Notes: generated by a model from the letters alone, not told the origin. 40,403 nt of DNA from Bacilli bacterium (GCA_017515795.1 JAFWEE010000016.1:1-40403); one strand, 5' to 3'. Positions 8,136 to 15,314 are shown, counted from the stretch's first letter. Translations and numbers: made by a program.

Positions 8136-9387
8136 AAGATTTACTAAAATAGTTTTAGATAATGGAATTAGATTATATGTTCATGGTGATAAAACTATGA
8201 AAAAACATCTTGTTTCGTATGCTGTTAATTATGGATCATCAGGTATTTATAGTAAGTTTAATTATGATGGTAAAGATTATGAAGTTCTTCCTGGTTGTGC
8301 TCATTTTCTAGAACATATTCTTCTTGAAAATAGTAAATATGGAAACTTATATACTTACTTTAGAGATTTAAAATATATTTCTAATGCATATACTGGAGAT
8401 ATAATTACTAAGTTTTATTTTTCTGGTGTTGGTAATATTAAGTCTTCTATTAAGAAGTTAATAGACACTTTAGAAAATCCTGTATTTAATGAAAATGATG
8501 TAAAAGATGCATCTCATGCAATAGAAGAAGAAACAAAAAGAGGATTAGATGATCCATATTGGTGTGCATTATACTTATTGTACCGTAATTTATATAAAAA
8601 TATGGATTATACTCATGAATCATTAAACAGTATTGGCACTGAAGAGACAACTAAGAAAATAGATTATAATATGCTTAGATTATGTCATAATGCATTTTAT
8701 AATGATGAGAATAAAATAATTACTATTACAGGTCCGTTTGATGAAACTGAAATGATTAATTATATAAAAAAAATATATAGTAAGATTCCAAGACATGAAA
8801 ATAAAGTCAAACTATTTATTCCAGATAATATTACTGAAATAAGAAAAAAAGAAGATATACTTGTAAGAAAATCTGTCGAAGATGATTATTTATTTATAGG
8901 CTATAATAATAATTTAAAAGACTTTTCTTGGTTTGAAAAAAATAATTATATATCTTATATATGTACTGTTAAGTTTTCTTCTAAAACAGAGTTTTATGAA
9001 AGACTAAAAAAAGATAATATTTTGGTTACAGGTTATGGATCAAACTGTGATAATGTTTTTAATGATGGTAATTCTAGTTTTAATTTTGTATTTATAGTTA
9101 AAGATAAAGATAAATTCTTAAAAGAATTTGAAAAAGAATTAAAAAATATTGATTTTGATGAAAAAGATTTTGAATTATTTAAAAAGGGATTAATATCTAA
9201 TCATATATATTCATTAGAAAATAAGTATTATGATTATGATTATTTACCAGATCAAATATTTAGATTTAATGAAGAAACTGATTATGTAGATAGAGTTAGA
9301 AATTTATCTTTTGATAGATTTATTAAATTTTATAATAGTATAGACTTTAATAATAGAAGTATAGTATTATTAACTAAGGAGGGTTAA
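8128..9387 (+). CDS. M16 zinc peptidase, active YmfH-type subunit, 419 aa
   Basis: It carries the inverted zinc motif HFLEH (His59, Glu62 catalytic, His63), and the third zinc ligand lies in the AIEEETKRG helix (about Glu133-135), about 75 residues later as expected for M16. The C-terminal half is the usual degenerate repeat of the fold. The start is ATG 8128 behind AGGTGAT (8118-8124), and the coding region overlaps the preceding subunit by 8 bases. It most likely forms a closed chamber with the YmfF-like subunit and digests short peptides in the cytoplasm. There is no signal peptide. The next gene follows after one base with its RBS inside this gene's 3' end, so the three genes are one operon. 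Confidence 0.92.
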   Translation: MNKRFTKIVLDNGIRLYVHGDKTMKKHLVSYAVNYGSSGIYSKFNYDGKDYEVLPGCAHFLEHILLENSKYGNLYTYFRDLKYISNAYTGDIITKFYFSGVGNIKSSIKKLIDTLENPVFNENDVKDASHAIEEETKRGLDDPYWCALYLLYRNLYKNMDYTHESLNSIGTEETTKKIDYNMLRLCHNAFYNDENKIITITGPFDETEMINYIKKIYSKIPRHENKVKLFIPDNITEIRKKEDILVRKSVEDDYLFIGYNNNLKDFSWFEKNNYISYICTVKFSSKTEFYERLKKDNILVTGYGSNCDNVFNDGNSSFNFVFIVKDKDKFLKEFEKELKNIDFDEKDFELFKKGLISNHIYSLENKYYDYDYLPDQIFRFNEETDYVDRVRNLSFDRFIKFYNSIDFNNRSIVLLTKEG

Positions 9388-9388
9388 G

Positions 9389-10075
9389 ATGGAAAAAGGT
9401 AAGTTAATTGTAATAGAAGGGGCATGTGATAGTGTAGGTAAGTCTACACAATCTGAGTATTTAATTAAAAGATTAGAAAAAGATGGTAAAAGGGTTTTTA
9501 ATCATCACTTTCCAACATATGATGAAAATGGTATAGCAGTAGATCCAGAAGTTAGAAAATTATTAGATAAAGATGATCCTGCATATAAAAACTGTACTCC
9601 ATATGAAGCAAATAAAGTATTTGCTAATGATAGAAAAACAATATGGGAAGAAAGATTTGAACCAGTATTTAATAATCCAGATAATTATTTATTATTTGAT
9701 AGATATACTACTTCAAGTTTTATTTATCAATCATCTAAAATGTCTAATCCAGAAGATATAAAAAGATTTATAAATGATGTATCTCACTATGAATTTGATG
9801 AACTTGGTTTACCAAGACCTGACTTAGTAATATTTTTATGTCCTAGTTATGATTTAGCTATGAGATTAATGGCTGAAAGAGAAAAAGATAGATCAGTAAA
9901 GAAAGATGTTTTTGAAGCTGATCCAGAAGGAATGCGTAGAATATATAATAATGCTTTATTTGTAGCAGAATATCTTAAATGGAATATGGTTAAATGTGAT
10001 AATGATGGTGAAATGAGATCAAGAGAAGACATTCATGAAGAAATATATAGATTAGTAAAAAAGATGGATAAATAA
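9389..10075 (+). CDS. tmk: Thymidylate kinase-like nucleotide kinase, 228 aa
   Basis: A P-loop kinase of the dTMP kinase group, predicted to make dTDP from dTMP. Residues 6-20 read LIVIEGACDSVGKST: a Walker A with five residues between the first glycine and GKS instead of the usual four, an unusual insertion. The substrate-side motif FDRYTTSSFIYQ (about 104-115) is characteristic, and a LID-like basic region (EREKDRSVKKD) follows DLVIFLCPSYDLAMRLM. Length is close to the usual 205-215. AAGGAGGG at 9376-9383 fixes the start. It is last in the M16 operon and ends in a terminator. It might instead be a deoxynucleoside kinase relative. No second tmk is visible in this window. Confidence 0.82.
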   Translation: MEKGKLIVIEGACDSVGKSTQSEYLIKRLEKDGKRVFNHHFPTYDENGIAVDPEVRKLLDKDDPAYKNCTPYEANKVFANDRKTIWEERFEPVFNNPDNYLLFDRYTTSSFIYQSSKMSNPEDIKRFINDVSHYEFDELGLPRPDLVIFLCPSYDLAMRLMAEREKDRSVKKDVFEADPEGMRRIYNNALFVAEYLKWNMVKCDNDGEMRSREDIHEEIYRLVKKMDK

Positions 10076-10086
10076 TCCATCTTTTT
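10058..10086 (+). terminator. Terminator after tmk-like gene
   Basis: GATGGAT (10063-10069), loop AAATA, ATCCATC (10075-10081), extended by A/T pairs and ending in TTTTT. Confidence 0.85.
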
Positions 10087-10093
10087 ATATTAA

Positions 10094-10122
10094 AAAAAGG
10101 ACTTAGTTATTAAGTCCTTTTT
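10094..10122 (-). terminator. Terminator of HD phosphohydrolase gene (nearly symmetric)
   Basis: AAAAAGGACTTA (10094-10105) / TAAGTCCTTTTT (10111-10122). On the minus strand it ends in a long T-run. It spans the minus-strand stop codon and could also act on plus-strand read-through. Confidence 0.8.
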
Positions 10123-10723
10123 GTTTTGTAGTTACTCCAACATATTTTACTAAACGTTTAGGTTCTACATCAAATGTCCATGATACTTTTTTATCTATAT
10201 ACATTATTACAAAACTTTCAGTACAATTAGGCATTTTGTAATCAGTAAATAGTGAAAGTGGAAACATATGTGTTACAATCGCATTTTCAATATTTTTATT
10301 CATATATTCTGGAAAGTATTCTCTAGAATTTTCTAAGGCCTCTATTGGATGAGTAAACCCATGTTTTTCAAATAGTTTAAGTTTTCTTGGATGAATAAAC
10401 TTTTCTCTATATTTATCATCTAATTGACTTAATTCTTCACTATCTTGCCATGCTCTTGTATAAAAGTCATGCAATAAACCTGCAATAGCACAGTTATACA
10501 TATTAAATCCATTATTCTTAGCAAATACATATGAATTAAATGAAACCTTTATAGAATGTGACCATACACTTTCATTTTCATGATGTAAGAATAGTCTTCT
10601 TTTTTGAAATTCATCACTATTTAATATATTACTAACTATTTCATACCATGAATCAAAGTCAGGATTATTTTTATATAAGTCTAATACTTCAAATTCATCT
10701 ATACATTGATATTTATATCTCAT
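10103..10723 (-). CDS. HD-domain phosphohydrolase, 206 aa
   Basis: Metal-dependent phosphohydrolase of the HD superfamily. The metal-ligand pattern is complete: His56 (SVWSHSIKV), His85-Asp86 (AGLLHDFYTR), His125 (HGFTHPIEA), His152 (IVTHMFPL) and Asp177 (MYIDKKVS). The extra histidines suit a two-metal or nucleotide-type HD enzyme, but the substrate cannot be read from sequence. No signal peptide, regulatory domain or partner is fused. GAGG lies about 7 bases before ATG. It has its own promoter, embedded in the end of the upstream methyltransferase gene, and its own terminator. Both genes run in the same direction, so read-through from the methyltransferase promoter is possible. Confidence 0.88.
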   Translation of the reverse strand: MRYKYQCIDEFEVLDLYKNNPDFDSWYEIVSNILNSDEFQKRRLFLHHENESVWSHSIKVSFNSYVFAKNNGFNMYNCAIAGLLHDFYTRAWQDSEELSQLDDKYREKFIHPRKLKLFEKHGFTHPIEALENSREYFPEYMNKNIENAIVTHMFPLSLFTDYKMPNCTESFVIMYIDKKVSWTFDVEPKRLVKYVGVTTKQKGLNN

Positions 10724-10742
10724 AATTTTTCCTCACTCGATA

Positions 10743-10771
10743 ATTATAACACTAATGAGTATATTATTCAA
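10743..10771 (-). promoter_or_regulatory. Promoter of HD gene, inside the methyltransferase 3' end
   Basis: On the minus strand, TTGAAT (-35, 10766-10771), 17-base spacer, TATAAT (-10, 10743-10748). The -35 box lies in the last coding codons of the upstream gene. Confidence 0.7.
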
Positions 10772-11540
10772 ATTTTTGAAGTATATCTAAAACATGTCTT
10801 CCGGCTCCTAATAATTCTGGGTATTCACATGTTTTTAAGTGATAATCAAAGAATATATCTAATGTTTTATTATCCATTTTATTTACACTTTTTTTAATAT
10901 ATTCAGTTGGACCATCTTGAGATAATATGGTTACTCTAGATAGGTTAGAGTTCTCTAATAATTTGTTAATATCATCTAATCTTACAAATGAGTATAAATC
11001 ATCCTCTTTAGAGGTAATTTTATAGTCATTATTTACACGTTTATTATCTATTTCACTAATTATATTATTATCTATAAAACCATGCGTAATAAGGGCATAT
11101 TCATTCATACAATAACTAATAAATATATAACCATTATTTTTAGTAACTCTTTTAGCTTCATTTAATGCTTTTAATTTATCTTCATAAGATATTAAATGAT
11201 ACATAGGTCCAAATAAGAGAGTAATATCATATGTATTATCTTTTATCATAGAAAGATCTATAGCATTCCCTAATATGCATTTAATATCTTTATTATTCTT
11301 TTCTATTACTTTTAGATTATGTTTAACAAGTTCTACTGCTGTTACATCATAACCTTTATCACTATAATAAATAGAGTATTTACCTGTTCCAGCTCCTATA
11401 TCTAGTATTTTATTATTAGGTTTAATATATTTATCTATATAATATAAAGCAGTCTTAAATTCTATGTTACCATGTTTAGTATTTAATCTTTTATCTTCAT
11501 TAAACTTATTATAGTATTTTATTAGATTTTCTTCATTCAT
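10764..11540 (-). CDS. SAM-dependent class I methyltransferase, 258 aa
   Basis: A Rossmann-fold methyltransferase. Motif I is LDIGAGTGKY (about 46-55), followed by an acidic strand end (VTAVEL), then GNAIDL and the motif IV-like region YDITLLFGPMYHL, and a post-motif sequence EAKRVTKNNGYIFIS typical of Methyltransf_11/25-type enzymes. The substrate is not evident. I place the start at ATG 11540 because AGGTGAT precedes it by 4 bases; an upstream in-frame ATG at 11630 would add a hydrophobic, non-family stretch and run over the promoter region. The promoter is divergent from, and overlaps, that of the eight-repeat protein. Most likely a small-molecule methylase. Confidence 0.88.
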   Translation of the reverse strand: MNEENLIKYYNKFNEDKRLNTKHGNIEFKTALYYIDKYIKPNNKILDIGAGTGKYSIYYSDKGYDVTAVELVKHNLKVIEKNNKDIKCILGNAIDLSMIKDNTYDITLLFGPMYHLISYEDKLKALNEAKRVTKNNGYIFISYCMNEYALITHGFIDNNIISEIDNKRVNNDYKITSKEDDLYSFVRLDDINKLLENSNLSRVTILSQDGPTEYIKKSVNKMDNKTLDIFFDYHLKTCEYPELLGAGRHVLDILQKFE

Positions 11541-11556
11541 ATTATCACCTAAAGAT

Positions 11557-11585
11557 ATATTACATAAAAACTTGTTTAAAAACAA
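11557..11585 (-). promoter_or_regulatory. Promoter of methyltransferase gene
   Basis: On the minus strand, TTGTTT (-35, 11580-11585), 17-base spacer, TAATAT (-10, 11557-11562). Its -35 box is the other arm of the inverted repeat that also holds the plus-strand -35 box. Confidence 0.6.
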
Positions 11586-11600
11586 TAGATATATTATAAT
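11572..11600 (+). promoter_or_regulatory. Promoter of eight-repeat protein gene
   Basis: TTGTTT (11572-11577), 17-base spacer, TATAAT (11595-11600). The two divergent -35 boxes form TTGTTTAAAAACAA (11572-11585), so polymerase can hardly occupy both at once. Confidence 0.7.
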
Positions 11601-11624
11601 AATATCAATTTTGGTGGTGATAAC

Positions 11625-13568
11625 ATGCAAAGAAAAAGTATTATGTATAAGGGTGTAACTTTAACTAGTTATTGTAAGAGTAATAATTTGCCCATTAGTC
11701 CAATATATTCTTTTATTAGACGTGCTAAAGATAATCCTAAGTATAATTCTATGTCAGATGAGGAAATAGTAGAATTAGCAATAGAAAATAGTTTAGATGA
11801 TAGTTTATATAATTATAGAGGGATATCTTTAAAAACATATTGTGAAGAGCATGATTATCCATTTAATATAGCTATGATTCAACTTAAATATCTTAAGAAT
11901 AGATATCCAACATTAAATAATAAAGAAATAACTAATCTAGTAGTAGAGTATTATATAATTCCATCACTTGCATTATCTTATAAGGGAGTATATTTATTTG
12001 AGTTTTGTAAGGATAATAATTATTCTTATAGTTCACTAAAAGAGTTTATATATGATGCTGCAGAAACTAATCCGTTTTCTAAATTAGAAGATATAGTTAA
12101 ATTATATATAGAACAAGAACATAAAGGACGTTTTAAATATTATTATAAAGGAGTTCCTTTAATAGAGTACTGTAAACAAAATAATCTTAGTTATACATCT
12201 ATTATTGCTTATATAGGAAGACTAAAGGATAATGGAGATTTAGATGGTTTAAATGATACTCAAATAATTGAAAAAGTAATGAAATCATATAAGCCAGTAG
12301 AAAAGAGAATGTATAAGGGAAAATCTTTAGCTAAGTATTGTGAAGAAAAAGATATTAGTTATAGCTATGTATTAGCTCTTCTTAAAAAGAAGAAAGAAGA
12401 AAATCCAAATATTAGTGATAATGATCTAATAACTAAGATAGTAGATAGTATTAAAAATGATAGTATTAAATATTATTATAAAGGATTATCTTTAGAAAAG
12501 TATTGTAGAGAAAACAAATTGAATATTAGTTCTGTTAGAAAAGCAATAAAAGATAAAATTAACGCTGGTGATAATAGACCTATAGAAATAATAATAGATG
12601 AAGTTATGAAAAAATATGAGTCTGTTATTACAAAGTATTGCTATAATGGAATACCACTTAGTTATATATGTGAAAAATTAGATATAGATTTTAATAAAGT
12701 GTTATATAGATATAAAAGAGATTATCAAAACAGTGATATTCCTATGGATGAAGCATTTAAAACTTTACTTAAAGTATTCATAGAAAAGAAAATAAAAAAA
12801 GTTCAATATACTGTAGATGGTATGCCTTTATATGATTATTGTGAAAAAAATGAATTACCATATTATACAATTATAAATTATATAAAAGTAATTAAAGCAG
12901 AAGATGAAAACATATCAGATGAAGAAGTTACTAAAGAAGCAATAAAAAAATATAAAAAACAAGTATATGATGATAAAGCTAATCAAATATTTATCTATTT
13001 AACTGCTAATAAAATAGAGGATATTAATAAAGCTAGAGAATTATGTGATACTTTAAGAATAGATTTTGAAAATGTAATAGACTCTAATCAAGAAGGATTA
13101 TCATATGATAAAGCAATATTACTTATTTGGTATTTTGCAGATAGTAGGGGACGTAAAAACCGCCCAATGGTTTCAGGGAAAACATTAGAGGTAGTTCTAG
13201 GATTTGCTAGTTATTTAAAAACTAGACCATCATTAGATAAAGTAAAACTGTTTTTATTAATAAGAGTTCATAAATGTAAATTATATGATGCTACTAACGA
13301 AATACTTATCAAAGAAACTAAATATATTAATGGAATAATTGATAAATATTCTAATAAATATGGTATTACTTTAGATCATATTAAATCAACTGAATTAATT
13401 AGTAATTATATTATGAAAGCAATAGATAATTCATTTTTTAATAGGGAAGATAAATTAATGGAATATATAGACCAAACTGTAAATACTATGTTTGATTCAT
13501 ATATTAATAAATATTTAATTGGTAATGAACCTAAAACTTTAGAATATAAACCAAAGGAAGAAGAATAA
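11625..13568 (+). CDS. Eight-repeat protein with possible HTH-like units, 647 aa
   Basis: I do not recognise a named family. Residues 1-450 are eight tandem units of 55-57 residues. Each has the motif Y-x-G-x-x-L-x-x-[YFI]-C with glycines at 10, 66, 121, 176, 232, 287, 342 and 399 and a cysteine exactly seven residues later in all eight (17, 73, 128, 183, 239, 294, 349, 406). After it come an N-x-[LIY]-x-[YIF] turn, a helix, and often SDEEI at the start of a third helix. L-x-x-YC-x-x-N-x-L-S-Y-x-x-V-x-x-x-I resembles a helix-turn-helix, so a multi-unit nucleic-acid-binding array is a reasonable guess. Residues 450-630 form a separate helical C-terminal domain with no motif I know; the tail is acidic (PKEEE). 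No signal peptide or membrane helix. GGTGGTGAT precedes the ATG. It is monocistronic with its own promoter and terminator. Confidence 0.8.
   Translation: MQRKSIMYKGVTLTSYCKSNNLPISPIYSFIRRAKDNPKYNSMSDEEIVELAIENSLDDSLYNYRGISLKTYCEEHDYPFNIAMIQLKYLKNRYPTLNNKEITNLVVEYYIIPSLALSYKGVYLFEFCKDNNYSYSSLKEFIYDAAETNPFSKLEDIVKLYIEQEHKGRFKYYYKGVPLIEYCKQNNLSYTSIIAYIGRLKDNGDLDGLNDTQIIEKVMKSYKPVEKRMYKGKSLAKYCEEKDISYSYVLALLKKKKEENPNISDNDLITKIVDSIKNDSIKYYYKGLSLEKYCRENKLNISSVRKAIKDKINAGDNRPIEIIIDEVMKKYESVITKYCYNGIPLSYICEKLDIDFNKVLYRYKRDYQNSDIPMDEAFKTLLKVFIEKKIKKVQYTVDGMPLYDYCEKNELPYYTIINYIKVIKAEDENISDEEVTKEAIKKYKKQVYDDKANQIFIYLTANKIEDINKARELCDTLRIDFENVIDSNQEGLSYDKAILLIWYFADSRGRKNRPMVSGKTLEVVLGFASYLKTRPSLDKVKLFLLIRVHKCKLYDATNEILIKETKYINGIIDKYSNKYGITLDHIKSTELISNYIMKAIDNSFFNREDKLMEYIDQTVNTMFDSYINKYLIGNEPKTLEYKPKEEE
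11652..12990 (+). repeat. Eight degenerate ~165-base coding repeats
   Basis: The repeats are conserved at protein level rather than DNA level; copies are strongly diverged in sequence, so the array is old and stable. Unit boundaries fall near every 55-57 codons, starting at the Tyr-x-Gly motif of each unit. Confidence 0.8.
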
Positions 13569-13583
13569 TTTCTTCTTTTTTTG
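13558..13583 (+). terminator. Terminator after eight-repeat gene
   Basis: AAGAAGAA (13558-13565), loop TAAT, TTCTTCTT (13570-13577), then a T-run. Confidence 0.75.
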
Positions 13584-13611
13584 TTTACAAATATAATATT
13601 TATGATATAAT
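13584..13611 (+). promoter_or_regulatory. Promoter of tRNA-Lys
   Basis: TTTACA (13584-13589), 16-base spacer, TATAAT (13606-13611), immediately after the T-run of the preceding terminator. Confidence 0.65.
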
Positions 13612-13626
13612 TATTTTTGTACTGGA

Positions 13627-13703
13627 TGGACCCTTAGCTCAGTTGGTAGAGCAACTGACTCTTAATCAGTGGGTCTAGGGTTCGAATCCCTAAGGGTCCA
13701 CCA
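13627..13703 (+). tRNA. tRNA-Lys (anticodon CTT), CCA encoded
   Basis: Acceptor TGGACCC pairs fully with GGGTCC A. Anticodon stem ACTGA/TCAGT with loop CTCTTAA gives anticodon CTT (AAG codons). T-arm AGGGTTCGAATCCCT. CCA is encoded at 13701-13703. It is followed by a T-rich stretch without a hairpin. Confidence 0.95.
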
Positions 13704-13724
13704 TTTATTTTTTTAATTTATCTA

Positions 13725-13753
13725 TTGACTAATAGATTTAAATAAGGTAGAAT
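13725..13753 (+). promoter_or_regulatory. Promoter of tRNA-Ile/tRNA-Glu
   Basis: TTGACT (13725-13730), 17-base spacer, TAGAAT (13748-13753), about 27 bases before tRNA-Ile. Confidence 0.6.
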
Positions 13754-13779
13754 TATAAAGCAATGGGGAAGCTTATTAT

Positions 13780-13856
13780 GGACCTATAGCTCAGCTGGTT
13801 AGAGTGCACGCCTGATAAGCGTGAGGTCGATGGTTCAAGTCCATCTAGGTCCACCA
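13780..13856 (+). tRNA. tRNA-Ile (anticodon GAT), CCA encoded
   Basis: Acceptor GGACCTA pairs with TAGGTCC, discriminator A, CCA encoded. Anticodon stem CACGC/GCGTG with loop CTGATAA gives GAT. T-arm ATGGTTCAAGTCCAT. It lies 9 bases before tRNA-Glu, so the two share a transcript. Confidence 0.96.
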
Positions 13857-13865
13857 TTTATATTT

Positions 13866-13942
13866 GGCCTATTGGTGAAGTGGCTTAACACACCGCCCTT
13901 TCACGGCGGCATTCATGGGTTCGAATCCCGTATAGGTCACCA
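13866..13942 (+). tRNA. tRNA-Glu (anticodon TTC), CCA encoded
   Basis: Acceptor GGCCTAT pairs with ATAGGTC (one G-U), discriminator A, CCA encoded. Anticodon stem CCGCC/GGCGG with loop CTTTCAC gives TTC. A terminator follows directly. Confidence 0.95.
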
Positions 13943-13951
13943 TATGAAAAT

Positions 13952-13977
13952 AACTAACATTTATGTTAGTTTTTTTA
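13952..13977 (+). terminator. Terminator after tRNA-Glu
   Basis: AACTAACAT (13952-13960), two-base loop, ATGTTAGTT (13963-13971), then a T-run. Confidence 0.85.
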
Positions 13978-14006
13978 TTGCTTTTATTTTTATAAAATGT
14001 TAAAAT
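13978..14006 (+). promoter_or_regulatory. Promoter of tRNA-Ser
   Basis: TTGCTT (13978-13983), 17-base spacer, TAAAAT (14001-14006), directly after the previous terminator. Confidence 0.55.
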
Positions 14007-14019
14007 TAAGTAGTCAGCT

Positions 14020-14110
14020 GGAGTGGTACTCAAGAGGCTGAAGAGGCGTCCCTGCTAAGGATGTAGACCGGGTAACTGGTGCGAGGGTTCAAATCCCTCC
14101 CACTCCGCCA
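14020..14110 (+). tRNA. tRNA-Ser (anticodon GCT), CCA encoded
   Basis: A 91-base class II tRNA. Acceptor GGAGTGG pairs with CCACTCC, discriminator G (usual for serine), CCA encoded. Anticodon loop CTGCTAA gives GCT (AGC/AGT codons). The long variable arm GACCGGGTAACTGGTGC is present. Confidence 0.95.
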
Positions 14111-14118
14111 TATAAAAA

Positions 14119-14146
14119 TAACTAGTCATTTGACTAGTTTTTTTAT
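14119..14146 (+). terminator. Terminator after tRNA-Ser
   Basis: AACTAGTCA (14120-14128), two-base loop, TGACTAGTT (14131-14139), then TTTTT. Confidence 0.85.
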
Positions 14147-14180
14147 TATAAAAAAACAAGAATTAATATAATTCTTGTTT
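14147..14180 (-). terminator. Terminator of yidD/ZnuA-like operon
   Basis: AAACAAGAATT (14154-14164) / AATTCTTGTTT (14170-14180). On the minus strand the stem is followed by a T-run (14151-14156). It spans the stop codon. Confidence 0.8.
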
Positions 14181-15026
14181 AAACTTATCTATATTTTCAT
14201 TCATAATAGATATATAATCTTTACCATCATTTTTATCTTCAGTAGAGATATTACTTAAATTATCTATTTCTACTACTGTTAATGATGAATTGTCTTCTAA
14301 TAACTTTTTAACTGTTTCTGATTTTTCTTCACCTTTAAACATATAAATATATTTTACTGATCCCCCAGAAATAGCTTTTTTTGCATCACTTAATGTTTTA
14401 TCATTAAGTGTTTTCTCATCTAGAGAGTATACTGTTAAACCATATTTACTTAAGAAGTTTAATTTATCTGTAGAAGTAACCATTACTTTATCATTACTGT
14501 TTTCTACCATTTCTTTAAGTTCTGCATCTATAGTAGATATTTCAACTTTTAAAGATTCATAGTTTTCATTTATTTCTTCTGAAACTAGAGTAGAAGTAAT
14601 ATATTCATTTAATCCATCTTTAATATTTTTAGATATCTTTAATAGATTAGATGGATTAATCCAGATTTCATCAATACTAGATGTATATTCTATTTTAGAA
14701 GTAGCATCTATGATTTTTAGTTTATTATTCTTATTAATCATTTTTACAATATATTTTTGTTCATTCGATAAACCATTATATATAATTAAATCTGATTCAG
14801 AATAATCAGATACTTGCTTATCTGTTAATTTATATTCGTTAGAGTCTATTCCTTGAGGATACATATTAAATATTTTAGAATGATCCCCATATAATTTATT
14901 TGTTACAAACTCTATAGGATAAGAACTTGTATATATAGTTATATTATCCATATTGTTTATTTGAGAACATCCTGTAATAAGTAAACCTGTAATTAATAAA
15001 CCCACTGATAATAATAATTTTTTCAT
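14163..15026 (-). CDS. ZnuA-like lipoprotein lacking the metal-binding histidines, 287 aa
   Basis: The signal peptide and lipobox LLITGCSQ predict a lipoprotein tethered by Cys20 on the cell surface. The body matches the metal ABC transporter solute-binding (ZnuA/TroA) fold: ITIYTSSYPIEFVTNKLYGD, then a PQGIDSNEY loop, SDLIIYNG, an IWINPSN segment and VTSTDKLNFLSKYGL. In true zinc or manganese binders these three sites carry histidines (PHxYE, DPHVWL, SHxAF). Here they read N, E and T. The only histidine left is in YGDHSK, outside the site. No ABC permease or ATPase gene is nearby. The RBS AAGGAGGA lies inside the end of yidD, and ATGA joins the two genes. It either binds another ligand or has a structural role. 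A genuine transport function is doubtful. Confidence 0.82.
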   Translation of the reverse strand: MKKLLLSVGLLITGLLITGCSQINNMDNITIYTSSYPIEFVTNKLYGDHSKIFNMYPQGIDSNEYKLTDKQVSDYSESDLIIYNGLSNEQKYIVKMINKNNKLKIIDATSKIEYTSSIDEIWINPSNLLKISKNIKDGLNEYITSTLVSEEINENYESLKVEISTIDAELKEMVENSNDKVMVTSTDKLNFLSKYGLTVYSLDEKTLNDKTLSDAKKAISGGSVKYIYMFKGEEKSETVKKLLEDNSSLTVVEIDNLSNISTEDKNDGKDYISIMNENIDKFKQELY

Positions 15027-15247
15027 TTTTCCTCCTTATTTGGTACTGGATCATATCCAAACTTTTTATTCCATGGTGTACATCTAAATAATCTTTTAAT
15101 AGTTAGATATGTTCCTTTAAAAAAACCAAATCTTTCATATGATATTTTAGAATACTCTGAACAAGTAGGTGTAAACCTACAAGAGTTATGAAAATTACCT
15201 GGTATCTTTTGATATATATTGATTAATCCTATCATAACGTGTTTCAT
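15023..15247 (-). CDS. yidD: Membrane protein insertion efficiency factor YidD, 74 aa
   Basis: A small basic protein that helps YidC/OxaA-type insertion of membrane proteins. The family hallmarks are all present: CRFTPTCSEYS at 23-33, a YxxxxFGxxKG-like helix, RLFRCTPW and GYDPVP near the end. Length is typical. The N-terminal amphipathic helix (MIGLINIYQKI) should lie on the membrane. Start ATG follows GGTGAA, with a good promoter upstream. It ends in TGA overlapping the next ATG (ATGA), so translation of the lipoprotein is coupled to it. Confidence 0.95.
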   Translation of the reverse strand: MKHVMIGLINIYQKIPGNFHNSCRFTPTCSEYSKISYERFGFFKGTYLTIKRLFRCTPWNKKFGYDPVPNKEEK

Positions 15248-15262
15248 ATATTCACCAAATTA

Positions 15263-15291
15263 ATTTTATCATAAAAAAAAACATGTATCAA
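15263..15291 (-). promoter_or_regulatory. Promoter of yidD operon
   Basis: On the minus strand, TTGATA (-35, 15286-15291), 17-base spacer containing a T9 run, TAAAAT (-10, 15263-15268). Confidence 0.65.
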
Positions 15292-15305
15292 TTGTTTTTG
15301 AAATA

Positions 15306-15314
15306 TGGTATAAT
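15306..15314 (+). promoter_or_regulatory. Extended -10 promoter of C11 peptidase gene
   Basis: TGG-TATAAT: TG at 15306-15307 and TATAAT at 15309-15314. No convincing -35 at the right distance, so it is probably an extended -10 promoter. Confidence 0.5.

Noticed and set aside
11652-12990. TALE or pentatricopeptide-type code-reading array
   Set aside because: Unit length (55-57) and motif do not match 33-35-residue repeats, and no hypervariable pair at a fixed position was seen.
13821-14003. Open frame across the tRNA-Ile/tRNA-Glu genes
   Set aside because: It lies over two tRNAs and a terminator and has no RBS, so it is an accidental frame.
13569-14162. T-box riboswitch or other leader RNA in the tRNA region
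   Set aside because: All of the 590 bases are explained by four tRNAs, their promoters and terminators. No T-box or specifier loop was seen.
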